Assembly: GCF_000300005.1 (NCBI RefSeq)
Contig: NC_018691.1
Coordinates: 3,534,001-3,598,000, forward strand
Length of the DNA: 64,000 nt
Source: Alloalcanivorax dieselolei B5
Lineage (GTDB): Bacteria > Pseudomonadota > Gammaproteobacteria > Pseudomonadales > Alcanivoracaceae
Direction of reading: 5' to 3'
Part shown: positions 44,181 through 53,786 of the stretch, piece after piece
How the letters are laid out: each line of letters begins with the position of its first letter
How positions within the stretch are numbered: the first letter of the stretch is position 1
The notes under the pieces: generated by a model
The model's input: only the letters and a program-made list of their open reading frames with translations
Told to the model about the DNA's origin: nothing
The model's database searches: none
Program-made: the position numbers and the translations under genes

Positions 44181-44345
44181 TTGGAAGCATTGTCGGACTA
44201 TACAACAGGAGATCAAGCAACACAGCGCCCTGTTTACGTAACGGTTTGCAATTATCGGCATTCTGCCCGGTGACAAGCTCACCCCGGTCTGGTTAGCTCA
44301 AGGATAAGCTCCCGACCAAACAGGGACACAAAGGAGGACGGGTCC

Positions 44346-44906
44346 GTGGACACCGTGTCAATGCATCAGGCTCTGATTACTGAATTACCGCTGGTGGACG
44401 CCCTGTTCGACCAGTACGCGGAGCGCTTTGGCCGTGACCAGACCGCCTACCGCAACCATGTCTATCGCCTGGTCAATCTGGTGGCGCTGCAGCAGCCGCT
44501 GACGGAAGACACCCTGGAGAAGCTGCAAGTCGCGGCCTTCTTCCATGACGCCGGCATCTGGCTGGCCGGCACCTTCAATTACCTGAGCCCTTCCGCCCGC
44601 CTGGCCTGCCACTATCTCCACGAAAACGGTCGCGGAGCCTGGAGCACGGAAGTTCAGGACATGATCCTGGATCACCATAAACTCAGCGCCTGCGAGCCCG
44701 GCAAGACAGCGCTGGTGGAGGCCTTCCGCCGCGCCGACTGGATCGATCTGTCCCGGGGACTGCTGCACTTTACCGTGCCGCGCCCGGCTCTGCGCGCGGT
44801 GCTGCGCCGCTTCCCCAACGCCGGCTTCCACCGCCGGCTGCTGACGCTGTTCCTGCGTCAGATGGCCACCGAGCCCTGGCGCCCTCTGCCGATGCTGCGG
44901 CGATAG
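44346..44906 (+). CDS. HD-domain protein
   Basis: 186 residues, GTG start with GGAGG eight bases upstream. HD-type metal motif: AAFFHDAGIW near residue 64, upstream His in YRNHVYRLVNLVAL, then MILDHHKLSAC and a downstream Asp in RRADWIDLSRG. Likely a phosphohydrolase; the substrate cannot be deduced. Single gene. Confidence 0.8.
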   Translation: MDTVSMHQALITELPLVDALFDQYAERFGRDQTAYRNHVYRLVNLVALQQPLTEDTLEKLQVAAFFHDAGIWLAGTFNYLSPSARLACHYLHENGRGAWSTEVQDMILDHHKLSACEPGKTALVEAFRRADWIDLSRGLLHFTVPRPALRAVLRRFPNAGFHRRLLTLFLRQMATEPWRPLPMLRR

Positions 44907-45167
44907 CTTTCACTGCCCCTTCTTCCTTATCACGGATGTGCTTGTCGCGTGTCCTGGAACTCTGACCGGCGATTCTCCTTACCTGCACAGAGGCCCCTGG
45001 GACATTCGGTCCAAGGACACAATGCCCAAGGACACTCTGCCCAGGTTCCGGCATCCGCCCTTCTTGCTAGCCTTTAAAGGATTCTTGAACGGGGGCGGCG
45101 ACGCCACCCGATCCTTTGCCCGTTGGGCCGGGGCGCGAGCCCCATTGCCGCCGGAAGGAGTACGCCC
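44907..45167. other. Upstream region of the bd-oxidase operon
   Basis: 261 bp without a gene. CCAAGGACAC occurs twice, 15 bp apart (45011-45020 and 45026-45035), a possible regulator site. The strong ribosome site GGAAGGAG precedes cydA. No clear Anr/Fnr box seen. Confidence 0.4.
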
Positions 45168-46616
45168 ATGTCTGACGCCCTGGCGCTGGACCTTGCCCGT
45201 CTGCAGTTCGCCTTCACTATCTCGTTCCATATTATCTTTCCCGCCATCACCATTGGTCTGGCCAGCTATCTGGCGGTGCTCGAAGGGCTCTGGCTGTATC
45301 GAAAGAACACGGTCTACCGCGATCTTTACCATTTCTGGAGCAAGGTGTTCGCTGTCAATTTCGGCATGGGCGTGGTCTCCGGCCTGGTCATGGCTTACCA
45401 GTTCGGCACCAACTGGAGCTTCTTTTCCGAGTTCGCCGGCAGCATCACCGGCCCGCTGTTGACCTACGAGGTGTTGACCGCCTTTTTTCTGGAGGCGGGC
45501 TTTCTCGGCATCATGCTGTTCGGCTGGAACCGGGTGGGCCCCGGCCTGCATTTCTGCTCCACCGTGGTGGTGGCGATCGGCACTCTGATTTCCACGTTCT
45601 GGATCCTGGCTTCCAACAGCTGGATGCAAACCCCCCAGGGGCACGAGATCATCGACGGCGTGGTGGTGCCGGTGAATTGGTTCGAAGTGATCTTCAACCC
45701 CTCCTTCCCCTACCGCCTGCTGCACATGAGTGTGGCCGCCTTCCTTGCCACCGCCCTGTTCGTCGGCGCATCCGCCGCCTGGCACCTGCTGCGGCGGCGC
45801 GATAACCCGGCGGTGAAAAAGATGTTCTCCATGGCCATGTGGATGCTGATCGTGGTGGCGCCGATCCAGGCGCTGATCGGCGATGCCCATGGCTTGAACA
45901 CACTGGAACATCAGCCGGCCAAGGTGGCCGCCATGGAGGGCCATTGGGGTGGCGACGAACACGCGGCCGGCGAAGGCGTGCCGATGATCCTGTTCGGCTG
46001 GCCGGATATGGAAGCGGAAACCACCCGTTTCGCCGTGGAGATTCCGCGGCTCGCCAGCCTGATCCTGACACACAGCTGGGACGGCACCATCGCCGGGTTG
46101 AAGGACTTCCCCGCGGAGGATCGTCCCAATGTGCCGGTGGTGTTCTGGTCGTTCCGGGTGATGGTCGGCCTTGGTTTGCTGATGATCACGCTCGGTGCCT
46201 ACGCCCTGTGGCAACGCTGGCGCGGGCGCCTCTATGACCACCCTTTGCTGCTGCGCTTCGCGCTGGTGATGGGCCCCGCCGGTCTGATCGCTATTCTCGC
46301 CGGGTGGTACACCACCGAAGTGGGCCGCCAGCCCTGGGTGATATATGGGCTGTTACGCACCGCCGACGCGGTATCGCCCCACCCTCCGGGACAACTGGCG
46401 CTGTCCTTGTCGCTGTTCGTGCTGGTCTATCTGTTCGTGTTCGGCGCCGGCATCGCCTACATGCTGCGATTGGTGCGCAAGGGGCCGGTGATCAGCGAAG
46501 GAGAACGGGAAGCCCACGGCGGCCCCGGCCAATATCGCCAGCCCATGCGCCCGTTGTCCGCCGTGGAGGACGACGAGAACGATGCCGGGCATCCACAACC
46601 GCACACCAGGAGCTGA
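45168..46616 (+). CDS. cioA: Cytochrome bd-type (cyanide-insensitive) quinol oxidase subunit I
   Basis: 482 residues from the ATG at 45168. Haem ligands visible: His21 (FAFTISFHIIFPAITIG) and the His in YRLLHMSVAAFLA; GRQPWVIYGLLRTADAVSP is the subunit I signature. The Q loop between helices 6 and 7 is short, as in CioA rather than E. coli CydA (522 residues). Oxidises quinol and reduces oxygen to water in the inner membrane. Three bases before subunit II, with a DUF2474 gene after it, the usual Cio layout. Confidence 0.95.
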   Translation: MSDALALDLARLQFAFTISFHIIFPAITIGLASYLAVLEGLWLYRKNTVYRDLYHFWSKVFAVNFGMGVVSGLVMAYQFGTNWSFFSEFAGSITGPLLTYEVLTAFFLEAGFLGIMLFGWNRVGPGLHFCSTVVVAIGTLISTFWILASNSWMQTPQGHEIIDGVVVPVNWFEVIFNPSFPYRLLHMSVAAFLATALFVGASAAWHLLRRRDNPAVKKMFSMAMWMLIVVAPIQALIGDAHGLNTLEHQPAKVAAMEGHWGGDEHAAGEGVPMILFGWPDMEAETTRFAVEIPRLASLILTHSWDGTIAGLKDFPAEDRPNVPVVFWSFRVMVGLGLLMITLGAYALWQRWRGRLYDHPLLLRFALVMGPAGLIAILAGWYTTEVGRQPWVIYGLLRTADAVSPHPPGQLALSLSLFVLVYLFVFGAGIAYMLRLVRKGPVISEGEREAHGGPGQYRQPMRPLSAVEDDENDAGHPQPHTRS

Positions 46617-46619
46617 ACC

Positions 46620-47627
46620 ATGGGTATCGATCTTCCTTTGCTGTGGGCGCTCATCATCGGCTTCGGGGTGATGATGTATGTGATCATGGACGGCTTCGAT
46701 CTCGGCATCGGCATCCTCTATCCGTTTCTGCCGGACAAACAGGATCGGGACGTGGCCATGAACACGGTGGCGCCGGTCTGGGATGGCAACGAGACCTGGT
46801 TGGTGCTCGGCGGCGCCGGCCTGTTCGCCGCCTTCCCGATGGTCTATTCGGTGGTCCTCACCGCGCTCTACCTGCCGTTGATTTTCATGCTGCTGGGGCT
46901 GATCTTCCGCGGCATCGCTTTTGAGTTCCGCTTCAAGGCCCGCGAGCACGAGCGGCCGATATGGGACAAGGCGTTCATCGGCGGTTCGCTGGCCGCCACC
47001 TTCTTTCAGGGTGTGGTGCTGGGCGCCTTCATCAGCGGTCTGCCGATGGAAAACGGTGTCTACACCGGCGGCGCTTTCGGTTGGTTCGCGCCCTTCCCGC
47101 TGTTCACCGGGGTCGGTCTGGTGTTCGCCTACGCCCTGCTGGGCAGCACCTGGCTGCTGATGAAAACGGAAGGCCCCCTTCAGGACCGTATGCGCCGCCT
47201 GACCCATCCGCTGACCTGGATAATGCTGGCATTGATCGCCATTATCAGCGTGTGGACGCCAATCGCGCACCCGCAAATCGCCGCGCGCTGGTTCAGCTTT
47301 CCCAATATTTTCTGGTTCTCGCCGATACCATTGCTGGTGGTGTTCTGCGCCACGCTCATGCTCAAGGGGCTGAAACAGGGCGCCCAGGTTGCGCCGTTCA
47401 TTTACACCCTGATACTGATCTTCCTCGGCTACAGTGGCCTGGCGGTGAGCGGCTGGCCGCACATCCTGCCTCCGGACGTGACACTGTGGGAGGCGGCCGC
47501 GCCACCGCAAAGCCTCGGCTTCACCCTGGTGGGGGCCCTGTTCATTATCCCCTTCATCCTGATGTACACGGCCCTGGCTTACTACGTGTTCCGTGGCAAA
47601 GTCCGGCCGGAGGACGGTTACCACTGA
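46620..47627 (+). CDS. cioB: Cytochrome bd-type quinol oxidase subunit II
   Basis: 335 residues. MGIDLPLLWALIIGFGVMMY, then VIMDGFDLGIGILYPF and WDGNETWLVLGGAGLFAAFP are the family signatures near the N-terminus. About eight to nine membrane helices. Starts three bases after subunit I and overlaps the next gene by one base (TGATG), so the three are translated together. Confidence 0.95.
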   Translation: MGIDLPLLWALIIGFGVMMYVIMDGFDLGIGILYPFLPDKQDRDVAMNTVAPVWDGNETWLVLGGAGLFAAFPMVYSVVLTALYLPLIFMLLGLIFRGIAFEFRFKAREHERPIWDKAFIGGSLAATFFQGVVLGAFISGLPMENGVYTGGAFGWFAPFPLFTGVGLVFAYALLGSTWLLMKTEGPLQDRMRRLTHPLTWIMLALIAIISVWTPIAHPQIAARWFSFPNIFWFSPIPLLVVFCATLMLKGLKQGAQVAPFIYTLILIFLGYSGLAVSGWPHILPPDVTLWEAAAPPQSLGFTLVGALFIIPFILMYTALAYYVFRGKVRPEDGYH

Positions 47628-47800
47628 TGGCACCCCGGCAGATGGAACACCCTCAAACGACCCAAGCCACCCCGCCGCCCTCCTGGCCGAAACGGCTGGG
47701 ATGGATGGCGCTGATCTGGAGTGCCAGCGTGCTGGCGCTCGGTTTCGCCGCCGGACTGATGCGTCTGTTCATGAACGCCCTGGGCCTGCACGGCGGCTGA
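47627..47800 (+). CDS. DUF2474 small subunit of the Cio-type oxidase
   Basis: 57 residues, one membrane helix (about 27-49: MALIWSASVLALGFAAGLM). Starts at the ATG overlapping the cioB stop. Very short single-helix proteins of this family follow cioAB and resemble CydX in place and size; a stabilising role is likely but not shown for this group. Confidence 0.8.
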   Translation: MAPRQMEHPQTTQATPPPSWPKRLGWMALIWSASVLALGFAAGLMRLFMNALGLHGG

Positions 47801-48192
47801 AATTGATCAGGGTTTATCCACCGGCGAGTTACTCACAGAATCTGTGGATAACTCTGTGCACAGACTGTCATCAACTGTCGCCAGGCCCCATTTACCCTGA
47901 CATTTCGACAGAATGACGAAAAAGTATCCATAAAATTAAATTCCTTTTAAATCAATAAGTTAAATATCGATCCAAGAAAAAACAACGACTTGCGCCAAGC
48001 AGCTTCAGCGCATTGTGAAATTTTCGTTACCTTGTGCAAAACCGTAACGCTGAACGCACCGATATGGCGCCGGAAGCGGGCCCCGGGGGTGGGCGGAAGG
48101 AGGGAGCGGGAAGGCGGGAACGGGCAACAATCGCGGTCCTTTCCGGTGTCAGAAAGGTATCAGAAAAGGACCGCGGTAGAGCTCAGGTCGGA
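47801..48192. other. Intergenic region with two DnaA-box-like sites
   Basis: 392 bp between the oxidase operon and purC (convergent). TGTGGATAA (47843-47851) is the reverse of a perfect DnaA box TTATCCACA. TTATCCACC (47814-47822) is one base off, in the opposite orientation. An AT-rich stretch follows (about 47915-47965). No gene or RNA recognised. Not an origin by itself (no dnaA/dnaN nearby). Confidence 0.5.
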
Positions 48193-48912
48193 TCAGTCGT
48201 ACTGGAAGGTGATACCAAGGCGGTGGCCGACTTCTTCATAGGCCTCCACCACATTGCCCAGCCCCTGGCGAAAACGGTCCTTGTCCATTTTCTCGCGGGT
48301 GTCCTTGTCCCACAGGCGGCAGCCATCCGGGGAAAACTCGTCGCCCAGCACCACCTCGCCGTGGAACAGACCAAACTCCAGTTTGTAGTCCACCAGCAGC
48401 ATGTTGGCATCCAGGAACAGCTGTTTGAGCACGTCGTTCACCTTGAAGGTCAGTTCCTTCATTTTTTCCAGGTGCTCGGGTTCGGCCCAGCCGAAGCTGC
48501 GAACGTGGTATTCGTTGATCATCGGATCGCCGAGGGCATCGTCCTTGAGGAACAGCTCGAAGGTGGGCGAATTCAGTGCCTTGCCCTCCTCCACGCCCAG
48601 GCGGCGCACGATGGACCCGGCGGCGATGTTACGCACCACGCATTCCAGCGGGATCATCTCCAGCTTCTTCACCACGCATTCGGTGTTGGACAGCAGCTTC
48701 TCGAAATGAGTGGGAATACCGGCGGCCTGGAGCTTTTCCATGATGGCGGCGTTGAACTGATTGTTCACCGCGCCCTTACGGTCCAGCGCCTCTTTCTTCT
48801 TGCCGTCAAAAGCAGAGGTGTCGTTGCGAAACACGATCACCAGCTTGTCGGCGTCGTCGGTGGTGTATACGGACTTGGCCTTGCCGGCGTAGAGTTCGTC
48901 ACGTTTTTCCAT
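48193..48912 (-). CDS. purC: SAICAR synthetase
   Basis: 239 residues from the ATG at 48912; upstream frame lacks family sequence. [20 protein letters not shown] with the ATP-loop lysines, [41 protein letters not shown], and [13 protein letters not shown]. Catalyses the ATP-dependent addition of Asp to CAIR in purine synthesis. The order MBL, purC matches Pseudomonas. Confidence 0.97.
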   Translation of the reverse strand: MEKRDELYAGKAKSVYTTDDADKLVIVFRNDTSAFDGKKKEALDRKGAVNNQFNAAIMEKLQAAGIPTHFEKLLSNTECVVKKLEMIPLECVVRNIAAGSIVRRLGVEEGKALNSPTFELFLKDDALGDPMINEYHVRSFGWAEPEHLEKMKELTFKVNDVLKQLFLDANMLLVDYKLEFGLFHGEVVLGDEFSPDGCRLWDKDTREKMDKDRFRQGLGNVVEAYEEVGHRLGITFQYD

Positions 48913-48943
48913 GGGGTACCTGCTTTGACCTCGTGATCCTGCG

Positions 48944-49717
48944 CTAGGAAACATCCAGCCAGTCAAACCCACCGGTCTGGCTGGCCACCTGAATTCGCTC
49001 CCGGCCCTGCTCCATGACCTGATGGATCTCCCACAGGGCATGGTCGGAAGTGTTATTTTGCTCGCTCAAGTGCGACAGCACGAGATGTTGCAAGCGATCC
49101 ACGTTGCACTGTGCCAGCATCGCCGCCGCCTGCTGATTGCTCAAGTGCCCCAGATGCCCCCCGACCCGGCGCTTCAGCGACAGCGGGTAAGGGCCATTGG
49201 CGAGCAATTCCGGCTCATGGTTGCATTCCAGCACCAGCGCGTCGCATTCCGCATAGGCCTGCAGCACGTGAGGGGTTACCGAGCCCAGGTCGGTGAGCAC
49301 GCCCACCTCCCGTTGCCGCCAGGAGAACCGGTATTGGCACGGTTCACGGGCGTCGTGCGGCACGGTCACCGGCGTCACCGCCAGCGCCCCTATCTGGAAA
49401 GGCCGTCCGGGGCGCACTTCGTGCCAGTCACAGCGATGGAGGCCCGCCGCCTTCCCGGTTACCGCCCGGGCGGTGCCAAAGGTACTGTAAACCGGGATCC
49501 GGTACCGACGGGCCAAAGCGCCCACGCCACGAATGTGGTCGCCGTGCTCGTGGGTGACCAGAATGGCGCCGAGATCATCGCCGCCAAGACCGCGCCCGGC
49601 CAGACGCCGCTCGGTTTCCTTGACGGAAAAGCCGCAATCCACCAGCACCAGGCAGTCGCCAGCGGACACCAGGGTGCCGTTGCCTTTACTGCCACTGCCC
49701 AGGGAAGCCAGGCGCAC
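48944..49717 (-). CDS. Metallo-beta-lactamase-fold hydrolase (YycJ/WalJ-like)
   Basis: 257 residues. [20 protein letters not shown] at the start, the metal motif THEHGDH near residue 55, [17 protein letters not shown] and LSHLSEQNN. This is the YycJ-type branch of the fold, thought to act on nucleic acids. Lies 31 bp upstream of purC and 19 bp after bamC on one strand, the conserved order in Pseudomonas-like genomes. Confidence 0.88.
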   Translation of the reverse strand: MRLASLGSGSKGNGTLVSAGDCLVLVDCGFSVKETERRLAGRGLGGDDLGAILVTHEHGDHIRGVGALARRYRIPVYSTFGTARAVTGKAAGLHRCDWHEVRPGRPFQIGALAVTPVTVPHDAREPCQYRFSWRQREVGVLTDLGSVTPHVLQAYAECDALVLECNHEPELLANGPYPLSLKRRVGGHLGHLSNQQAAAMLAQCNVDRLQHLVLSHLSEQNNTSDHALWEIHQVMEQGRERIQVASQTGGFDWLDVS

Positions 49718-49736
49718 CGCGGCCTTCCGCCGGCGC

Positions 49737-50375
49737 CTAGCGCCGGATACCCGAGCCGATACGTTGCAGCTCGCCGTACAGACTTTCCAGCACCGCCAGG
49801 CTCGAGGCTTTATCCGCCAGCGCGGTGCCTTCGGCGTTCATCAGGGCCACCTGAATGCCGTTGGTGGTATGGCTGAGCTTGAGCTGAGCCTCCGCCGGCT
49901 GGAGTTGATAGCGTTCCGGCGTGGTGAGGAAGAACACACCCTGGTCGCGGTTACGGTCGGTGACGCGCAGGTCGGTCTGCGTCAGTGCCTGCCCCACGCT
50001 TTCCCAGGCTTGTGCATAGCGGTCCGGCATCATGATGATGGGATAACCGGTACCGTCCTTCGCCAGCACCGCCTTGGCGCCGGCCGGCGACGCCGGCACC
50101 GGCGTCTGGTCGCCGTCTTCCGGCACCGCGCCGACCAGATCCGGCGGTTTCGGCGCCTGGAAGCTCCGTTCGCCGTCTGCGGCGGTCAGCCGCTGATCCG
50201 CGTCCGGCACCTCATAGAGCGGGGATTGTCCGATGAATACCCAGCCGTCCGGCACGGTCATCGGCTCCACCACCTCGGCTTCGCGATACTTCAGACTTTG
50301 ATTCGGAATCAAACCACAGCCGGCCACCATACTCGTGGTAGCCAGCGCGACAACAGTAAGCCAGCGCTGCATCAT
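49737..50375 (-). CDS. bamC: Outer-membrane assembly lipoprotein BamC, short form
   Basis: 212 residues. Signal and lipobox SMVAGCGL (Cys near residue 20), then the unstructured N-terminal region with PDGWVFIGQSPLYEVPDADQ, and one helix-grip-like domain (about 105-205: DRYAQAWESVGQALTQTDLR, VTDRNRDQGVFFLTTPE). E. coli BamC is 344 residues with two such domains, so the second is missing here. Start overlaps the dapA stop by four bases. Member of the BAM complex. Confidence 0.85.
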   Translation of the reverse strand: MMQRWLTVVALATTSMVAGCGLIPNQSLKYREAEVVEPMTVPDGWVFIGQSPLYEVPDADQRLTAADGERSFQAPKPPDLVGAVPEDGDQTPVPASPAGAKAVLAKDGTGYPIIMMPDRYAQAWESVGQALTQTDLRVTDRNRDQGVFFLTTPERYQLQPAEAQLKLSHTTNGIQVALMNAEGTALADKASSLAVLESLYGELQRIGSGIRR

Positions 50376-51253
50376 GCCTCCAGGAGCCCGCTACGACGCA
50401 GCGTTTCACGCAAGCGCGGTTGTGCGGCCTCCGACAATGTAACCAGGGGCAACCGGATTCCCCGGTCGATCATCCCCATCTCATAAAGCGCCCATTTCAC
50501 CGGGATCGGGTTCGCTTCGATAAACAGATCACGATTCAGGGGCTCGAGTTCCGCATTCAATGCACGGGCACCATCGGCATCGCCACTGAGCGCCGCATCA
50601 CAGAGCCGCGCCATCTTCGCCGGCGCCACGTTGGCGGTGACGGAAATGTTGCCATCACCGCCGGCCAGCATCAGCTCGCAAGCGGTGGCGTCGTCACCGG
50701 AATAGACCATGAAATCCGCGCCGCAGCGTTCACGGATCTCCCGCGCCCGCTCCAGATTACCGGTGGCCTCCTTGATGCCGACGATGTTCGGCACCCGGCA
50801 TAGGCGCTCCACCGTCTCCGGCAGCAGATCACAGGAGGTACGCCCGGGCACGTTATACAGGATCTGGGGAATATCCACCGCCCGCGCCACGGCCAGAAAG
50901 TGCTGATACAGACCTTCCTGGGGCGGCTTGTTGTAGTACGGGGTCACCAGCAGACAGGCATCGGCGCCGTCGCGTTTGGCGTCACGGGTCAGGCGAATGG
51001 CTTCCTCGGTATTGTTGGCCCCGGTACCGGCGATCACCGGAATCCGTTTATTGGCCACGGCCACCACTTCACGGACCACGCTGTCGTGCTCCTCGAAGCC
51101 GAGGGTAGCGGATTCACCGGTGGTGCCCACCGCCACGATGGCGTGGGTACCTTGCTCGACGTGCCAGTCGACCAGGTTCCGCAACCGCTCCCAGTCCACC
51201 GAGCCGTCTTCCCGCATCGGGGTGACCAGCGCCACAATACTGCCGCGAATCAT
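50372..51253 (-). CDS. dapA: 4-hydroxy-tetrahydrodipicolinate synthase
   Basis: 293 residues from the ATG at 51253 (MIRGSIVALVTPMREDGSVD). Signatures: VGTTGESATLGFEEHDSVV, AVDIPQILYNVPGRTSCDLL, and the Schiff-base Lys in NIVGIKEATGNLERA. Condenses pyruvate and aspartate semialdehyde in lysine and cell-wall precursor synthesis. Upstream of bamC with overlap, divergent from gcvR. Confidence 0.97.
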   Translation of the reverse strand: MIRGSIVALVTPMREDGSVDWERLRNLVDWHVEQGTHAIVAVGTTGESATLGFEEHDSVVREVVAVANKRIPVIAGTGANNTEEAIRLTRDAKRDGADACLLVTPYYNKPPQEGLYQHFLAVARAVDIPQILYNVPGRTSCDLLPETVERLCRVPNIVGIKEATGNLERAREIRERCGADFMVYSGDDATACELMLAGGDGNISVTANVAPAKMARLCDAALSGDADGARALNAELEPLNRDLFIEANPIPVKWALYEMGMIDRGIRLPLVTLSEAAQPRLRETLRRSGLLEA

Positions 51254-51529
51254 GCCGTCATCTCCTGCCTGGCCCGTTGAGAGCCGGTTCGTTTTAGCGC
51301 ACAGACGCTTGGGAACCGCGGTTCCCCAAACCGCGTATGGTACCCCTCCGCGCTTGGCCTGAACAATATCAATTCGCCGGAAAAGGCATCGGCACGGGGC
51401 ATTCGCGGCGCATTCCCGGAACATCGGAGCGAGGTTTCGGTCCCCGACCAGTAGCGTTAAGCTACTGCCTTCCCGCTTGCCGACGTTCCACCGACGTTAG
51501 CAAGTTTTTACGCTTGCGAGGATCCCATC
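51254..51529. other. Divergent promoter region between dapA and gcvR
   Basis: 276 bp; should hold both promoters. A small stem AGCGTTAAGCTACT lies near 51451. No riboswitch recognised; the dapA side shows none of the lysine-riboswitch core I would know. Confidence 0.4.
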
Positions 51530-52063
51530 ATGGCCACTGAGTCACTGATCGTCATTTCCGCCCTTGGCTCCGACCGGCCGGGCATCGTTCATGCCCTGTC
51601 CAGGACCGTGCTGGAGTATGGCGGCAACATTCTGGACTCGCGCATGACCCTGCTGGGCGGCGAGTTCGCCGTGCTGATGCTGGTGGCGGCGGAAGAAGAC
51701 GCCCTGGCGCGTCTGGAACAGGACCGCACCACCCTGGAAGGCAAGCTGGATCTGGCGTTGACGCTGAAACGCACCCGCAGCGGCGATACCGCGCAGCAGG
51801 CGCTGCCCTACGAAGTCGAGGTGGTGGCCATGGACCACCCGGGCATCGTCCATGAAATCGCCGAGTTCTTCTCCGGACGCGGCATCAACATCGCCGACCT
51901 GACCACCGGCACCTACGCCGCGCCCCATACCGGCACCGCCATGTTCCGCCTGCATCTGGCACTGAGCATTCCCACCGAACACTCGGTGGCGCGCCTGCGC
52001 GAGGCCTTCCTGGATTTCTGCGAAGGCCGCAACCTGGACGCCACCATGACCCCGAAACGATAA
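51530..52063 (+). CDS. gcvR: Glycine cleavage system regulator GcvR-like (two ACT domains)
   Basis: 177 residues, two ACT domains: [20 protein letters not shown] (about 4-70) and [20 protein letters not shown] (about 92-165). GcvR in E. coli binds GcvA and represses the gcv operon without glycine. Upstream of bcp by 16 bp, divergent from dapA, the usual Pseudomonas-like order. Confidence 0.9.
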   Translation: MATESLIVISALGSDRPGIVHALSRTVLEYGGNILDSRMTLLGGEFAVLMLVAAEEDALARLEQDRTTLEGKLDLALTLKRTRSGDTAQQALPYEVEVVAMDHPGIVHEIAEFFSGRGINIADLTTGTYAAPHTGTAMFRLHLALSIPTEHSVARLREAFLDFCEGRNLDATMTPKR

Positions 52064-52079
52064 ACGATAAGGACACCCC

Positions 52080-52544
52080 ATGACCGTAGAACTGGACAAG
52101 CCGGTCCCCGACTTTTCCGCTCCGGCCACCAGCGACACCACCTTCACTCTCAGTGACTGGCAGGGCCGGAATCTGGTGCTGTACTTCTACCCGAAAGACA
52201 GCACCCCCGGCTGCACCACCGAGGGCCAGAACTTCCGCGATCAGTACGGCGCCTTCCAGAAAGCCGGCTGCGAGGTGTTCGGCATCTCCAAGGATTCCCT
52301 GCGCCGGCACGAGAACTTCAAGGCCAAGCAGGCATTTCCCTTCGAGTTGATCAGCGACGAGGACGAGACCGTCTGCCGTCTGTTCGATGTGATCAAGCTG
52401 AAGAAGATGTACGGCAAGGAATTCGAAGGCATCGAACGCAGCACCTTCCTGATCGACGCCAAGGGCGTACTGCGCAAGGAATGGCGCAAGGTCAAGGTCA
52501 AGGACCACGTGGACGAGGTGCTGGAAGCGGCCCAAGCGCTCTGA
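52080..52544 (+). CDS. bcp: Thiol peroxidase Bcp (peroxiredoxin Q)
   Basis: 154 residues. The peroxidatic Cys lies in YPKDSTPGCTTEGQNFRDQY (about residue 45). Further signatures: VFGISKDSLRRHENF, FPFELISDEDETVCRLF, RSTFLIDAKGVLRKEWRKVK. No resolving Cys five residues later (position held by G-Q), as in the one-Cys-type variants. Reduces hydroperoxides in the cytoplasm. Co-transcribed with gcvR. Confidence 0.95.
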   Translation: MTVELDKPVPDFSAPATSDTTFTLSDWQGRNLVLYFYPKDSTPGCTTEGQNFRDQYGAFQKAGCEVFGISKDSLRRHENFKAKQAFPFELISDEDETVCRLFDVIKLKKMYGKEFEGIERSTFLIDAKGVLRKEWRKVKVKDHVDEVLEAAQAL

Positions 52545-52553
52545 GCCCGGGAG

Positions 52554-52583
52554 GGGGCGCGGCTCACGAGCCGCCCCCCTTTA
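52554..52583 (+). terminator. Terminator between bcp and perM
   Basis: GGGGG and CGGCTC pair with GAGCCG and CCCCC (two-base bulge, AC loop), followed by TTTA. Serves bcp and, read the other way, the end of perM; it overlaps the last three bases of perM. Confidence 0.75.
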
Positions 52584-53666
52584 CTCGGCTGCGGGTAGTT
52601 CCTGGGGCTTTTCCTTCTCTTCCCGCGGCCAGGCGTTGAGCACCGCTTTCAGCAGAGTGGCCAGGGGAATGGCGAAGAACACACCCCACAGCCCCCAGAT
52701 CCCGCCGAAGAACAGAATCGCGATGATGATCGCCACCGGGTGCAGATTCACCGCTTCGGAAAACAGCAACGGTACCAGGATGTTGCCGTCCAGGAACTGA
52801 ATCACCCCGTATATCACCATCACCAGGGCGAAGTCTCCGCTCCAGCCAAACTGGGCGTAGCCCACCGCCGCCACCGGCAAGGTCACCAGGGTCGCCCCCA
52901 CATAGGGGACGATGACCGACAAGCCCACCATCACCGCCAGCAATAGCGCGTAATTGAGATCCAGTAACAGGAACGCCACGAAACTTGCCGTTCCCACCAC
53001 CAGGATTTCGATGGCCTTGCCACGCACATAGTTGGCGATCTGGCCGTCCATCTCCTGCCAAACCCGGCCCAGCACGTTGCGCCGGGAAGGCAGCAGCCCG
53101 AGCAGCCAGGACACCAGTGCCTGCCGGTCCTTGAGGAAAAAGAACACCAGCAGCGGCACCAGCACCAGAAACACCAAAATTTCCAACAAGTTGGGAATCG
53201 ATGACAGCGACAACGACAGCACCGCCTGTCCGAATTGGGCCAGTTCCCGCTGGGCGGAGTTGACCAGGATGTTCACCTGCTCGATGGAAATCACTTCCGG
53301 ATATTGCTGAGGCAATTCCCGCAACCATTGCTCGCTGTTCTTGAGCACGTGGGGCAGTTGATCCCGCACCAGCATGGCCGTTTGCTGCCACACCATCGGC
53401 AACAGCACCACCAGCGTGGCCACCAGGCCGCCAAGGAACAGCAGGAACACCAACGTCACCGCCAACAGAGAGGGCAAACCACGCCGTTCCAGGGCACTGA
53501 CCAGCCCCTGCATCAGATAGGCCAGCACCAGTGCCGCCAGCACCGGCGCCAGGATGTTGCCAAACAGCAGGATGACGGCCAGCCCCCCCACCAGGGCCAC
53601 CAGCAGATAGACCGCCTCTTCATCAGCGAACCAGCGTTCCATCCAGCCCTTGAACACTTTGAACAT
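52581..53666 (-). CDS. perM: AI-2E-family (PerM-type) membrane protein
   Basis: 361 residues, about eight membrane helices. The AI-2E/PerM family pattern is clear: PVLAALVLAYLMQGLVSALE, then FVLVPLLVFFFLKDRQALVS and MVGLSVIVPYVGATLVTLPV, and LVPLLFSEAVNLHPVAIIIA at the C-terminal side. Some members export autoinducer-2 or act as ion antiporters; substrate unknown here. Conserved neighbour of bcp and the tusA-like gene in Pseudomonas relatives. Confidence 0.88.
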   Translation of the reverse strand: MFKVFKGWMERWFADEEAVYLLVALVGGLAVILLFGNILAPVLAALVLAYLMQGLVSALERRGLPSLLAVTLVFLLFLGGLVATLVVLLPMVWQQTAMLVRDQLPHVLKNSEQWLRELPQQYPEVISIEQVNILVNSAQRELAQFGQAVLSLSLSSIPNLLEILVFLVLVPLLVFFFLKDRQALVSWLLGLLPSRRNVLGRVWQEMDGQIANYVRGKAIEILVVGTASFVAFLLLDLNYALLLAVMVGLSVIVPYVGATLVTLPVAAVGYAQFGWSGDFALVMVIYGVIQFLDGNILVPLLFSEAVNLHPVAIIIAILFFGGIWGLWGVFFAIPLATLLKAVLNAWPREEKEKPQELPAAE

Positions 53667-53720
53667 CGAGTGCCTTCCTTATTAAAACCGGGTATCGGAT
53701 TATCAGAGCCTGTTCATAAC

Positions 53721-53743
53721 CTTTACGCCGCCACGGCGTAAAG
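53721..53743. repeat. Perfect 10-bp inverted repeat
   Basis: CTTTACGCCG and CGGCGTAAAG around CCA, between the tusA-like gene and perM. No T-tract on either strand; may be a processing or protein-binding element. Confidence 0.6.
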
Positions 53744-53786
53744 AACTCTCGGAGGGGTTGATAGTTCCGTGTAATTTACACAGTCT

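Noticed and set aside
47801..48192. Chromosome origin oriC
   Set aside because: Only two DnaA boxes, and no dnaA, dnaN, gidA or parAB nearby.
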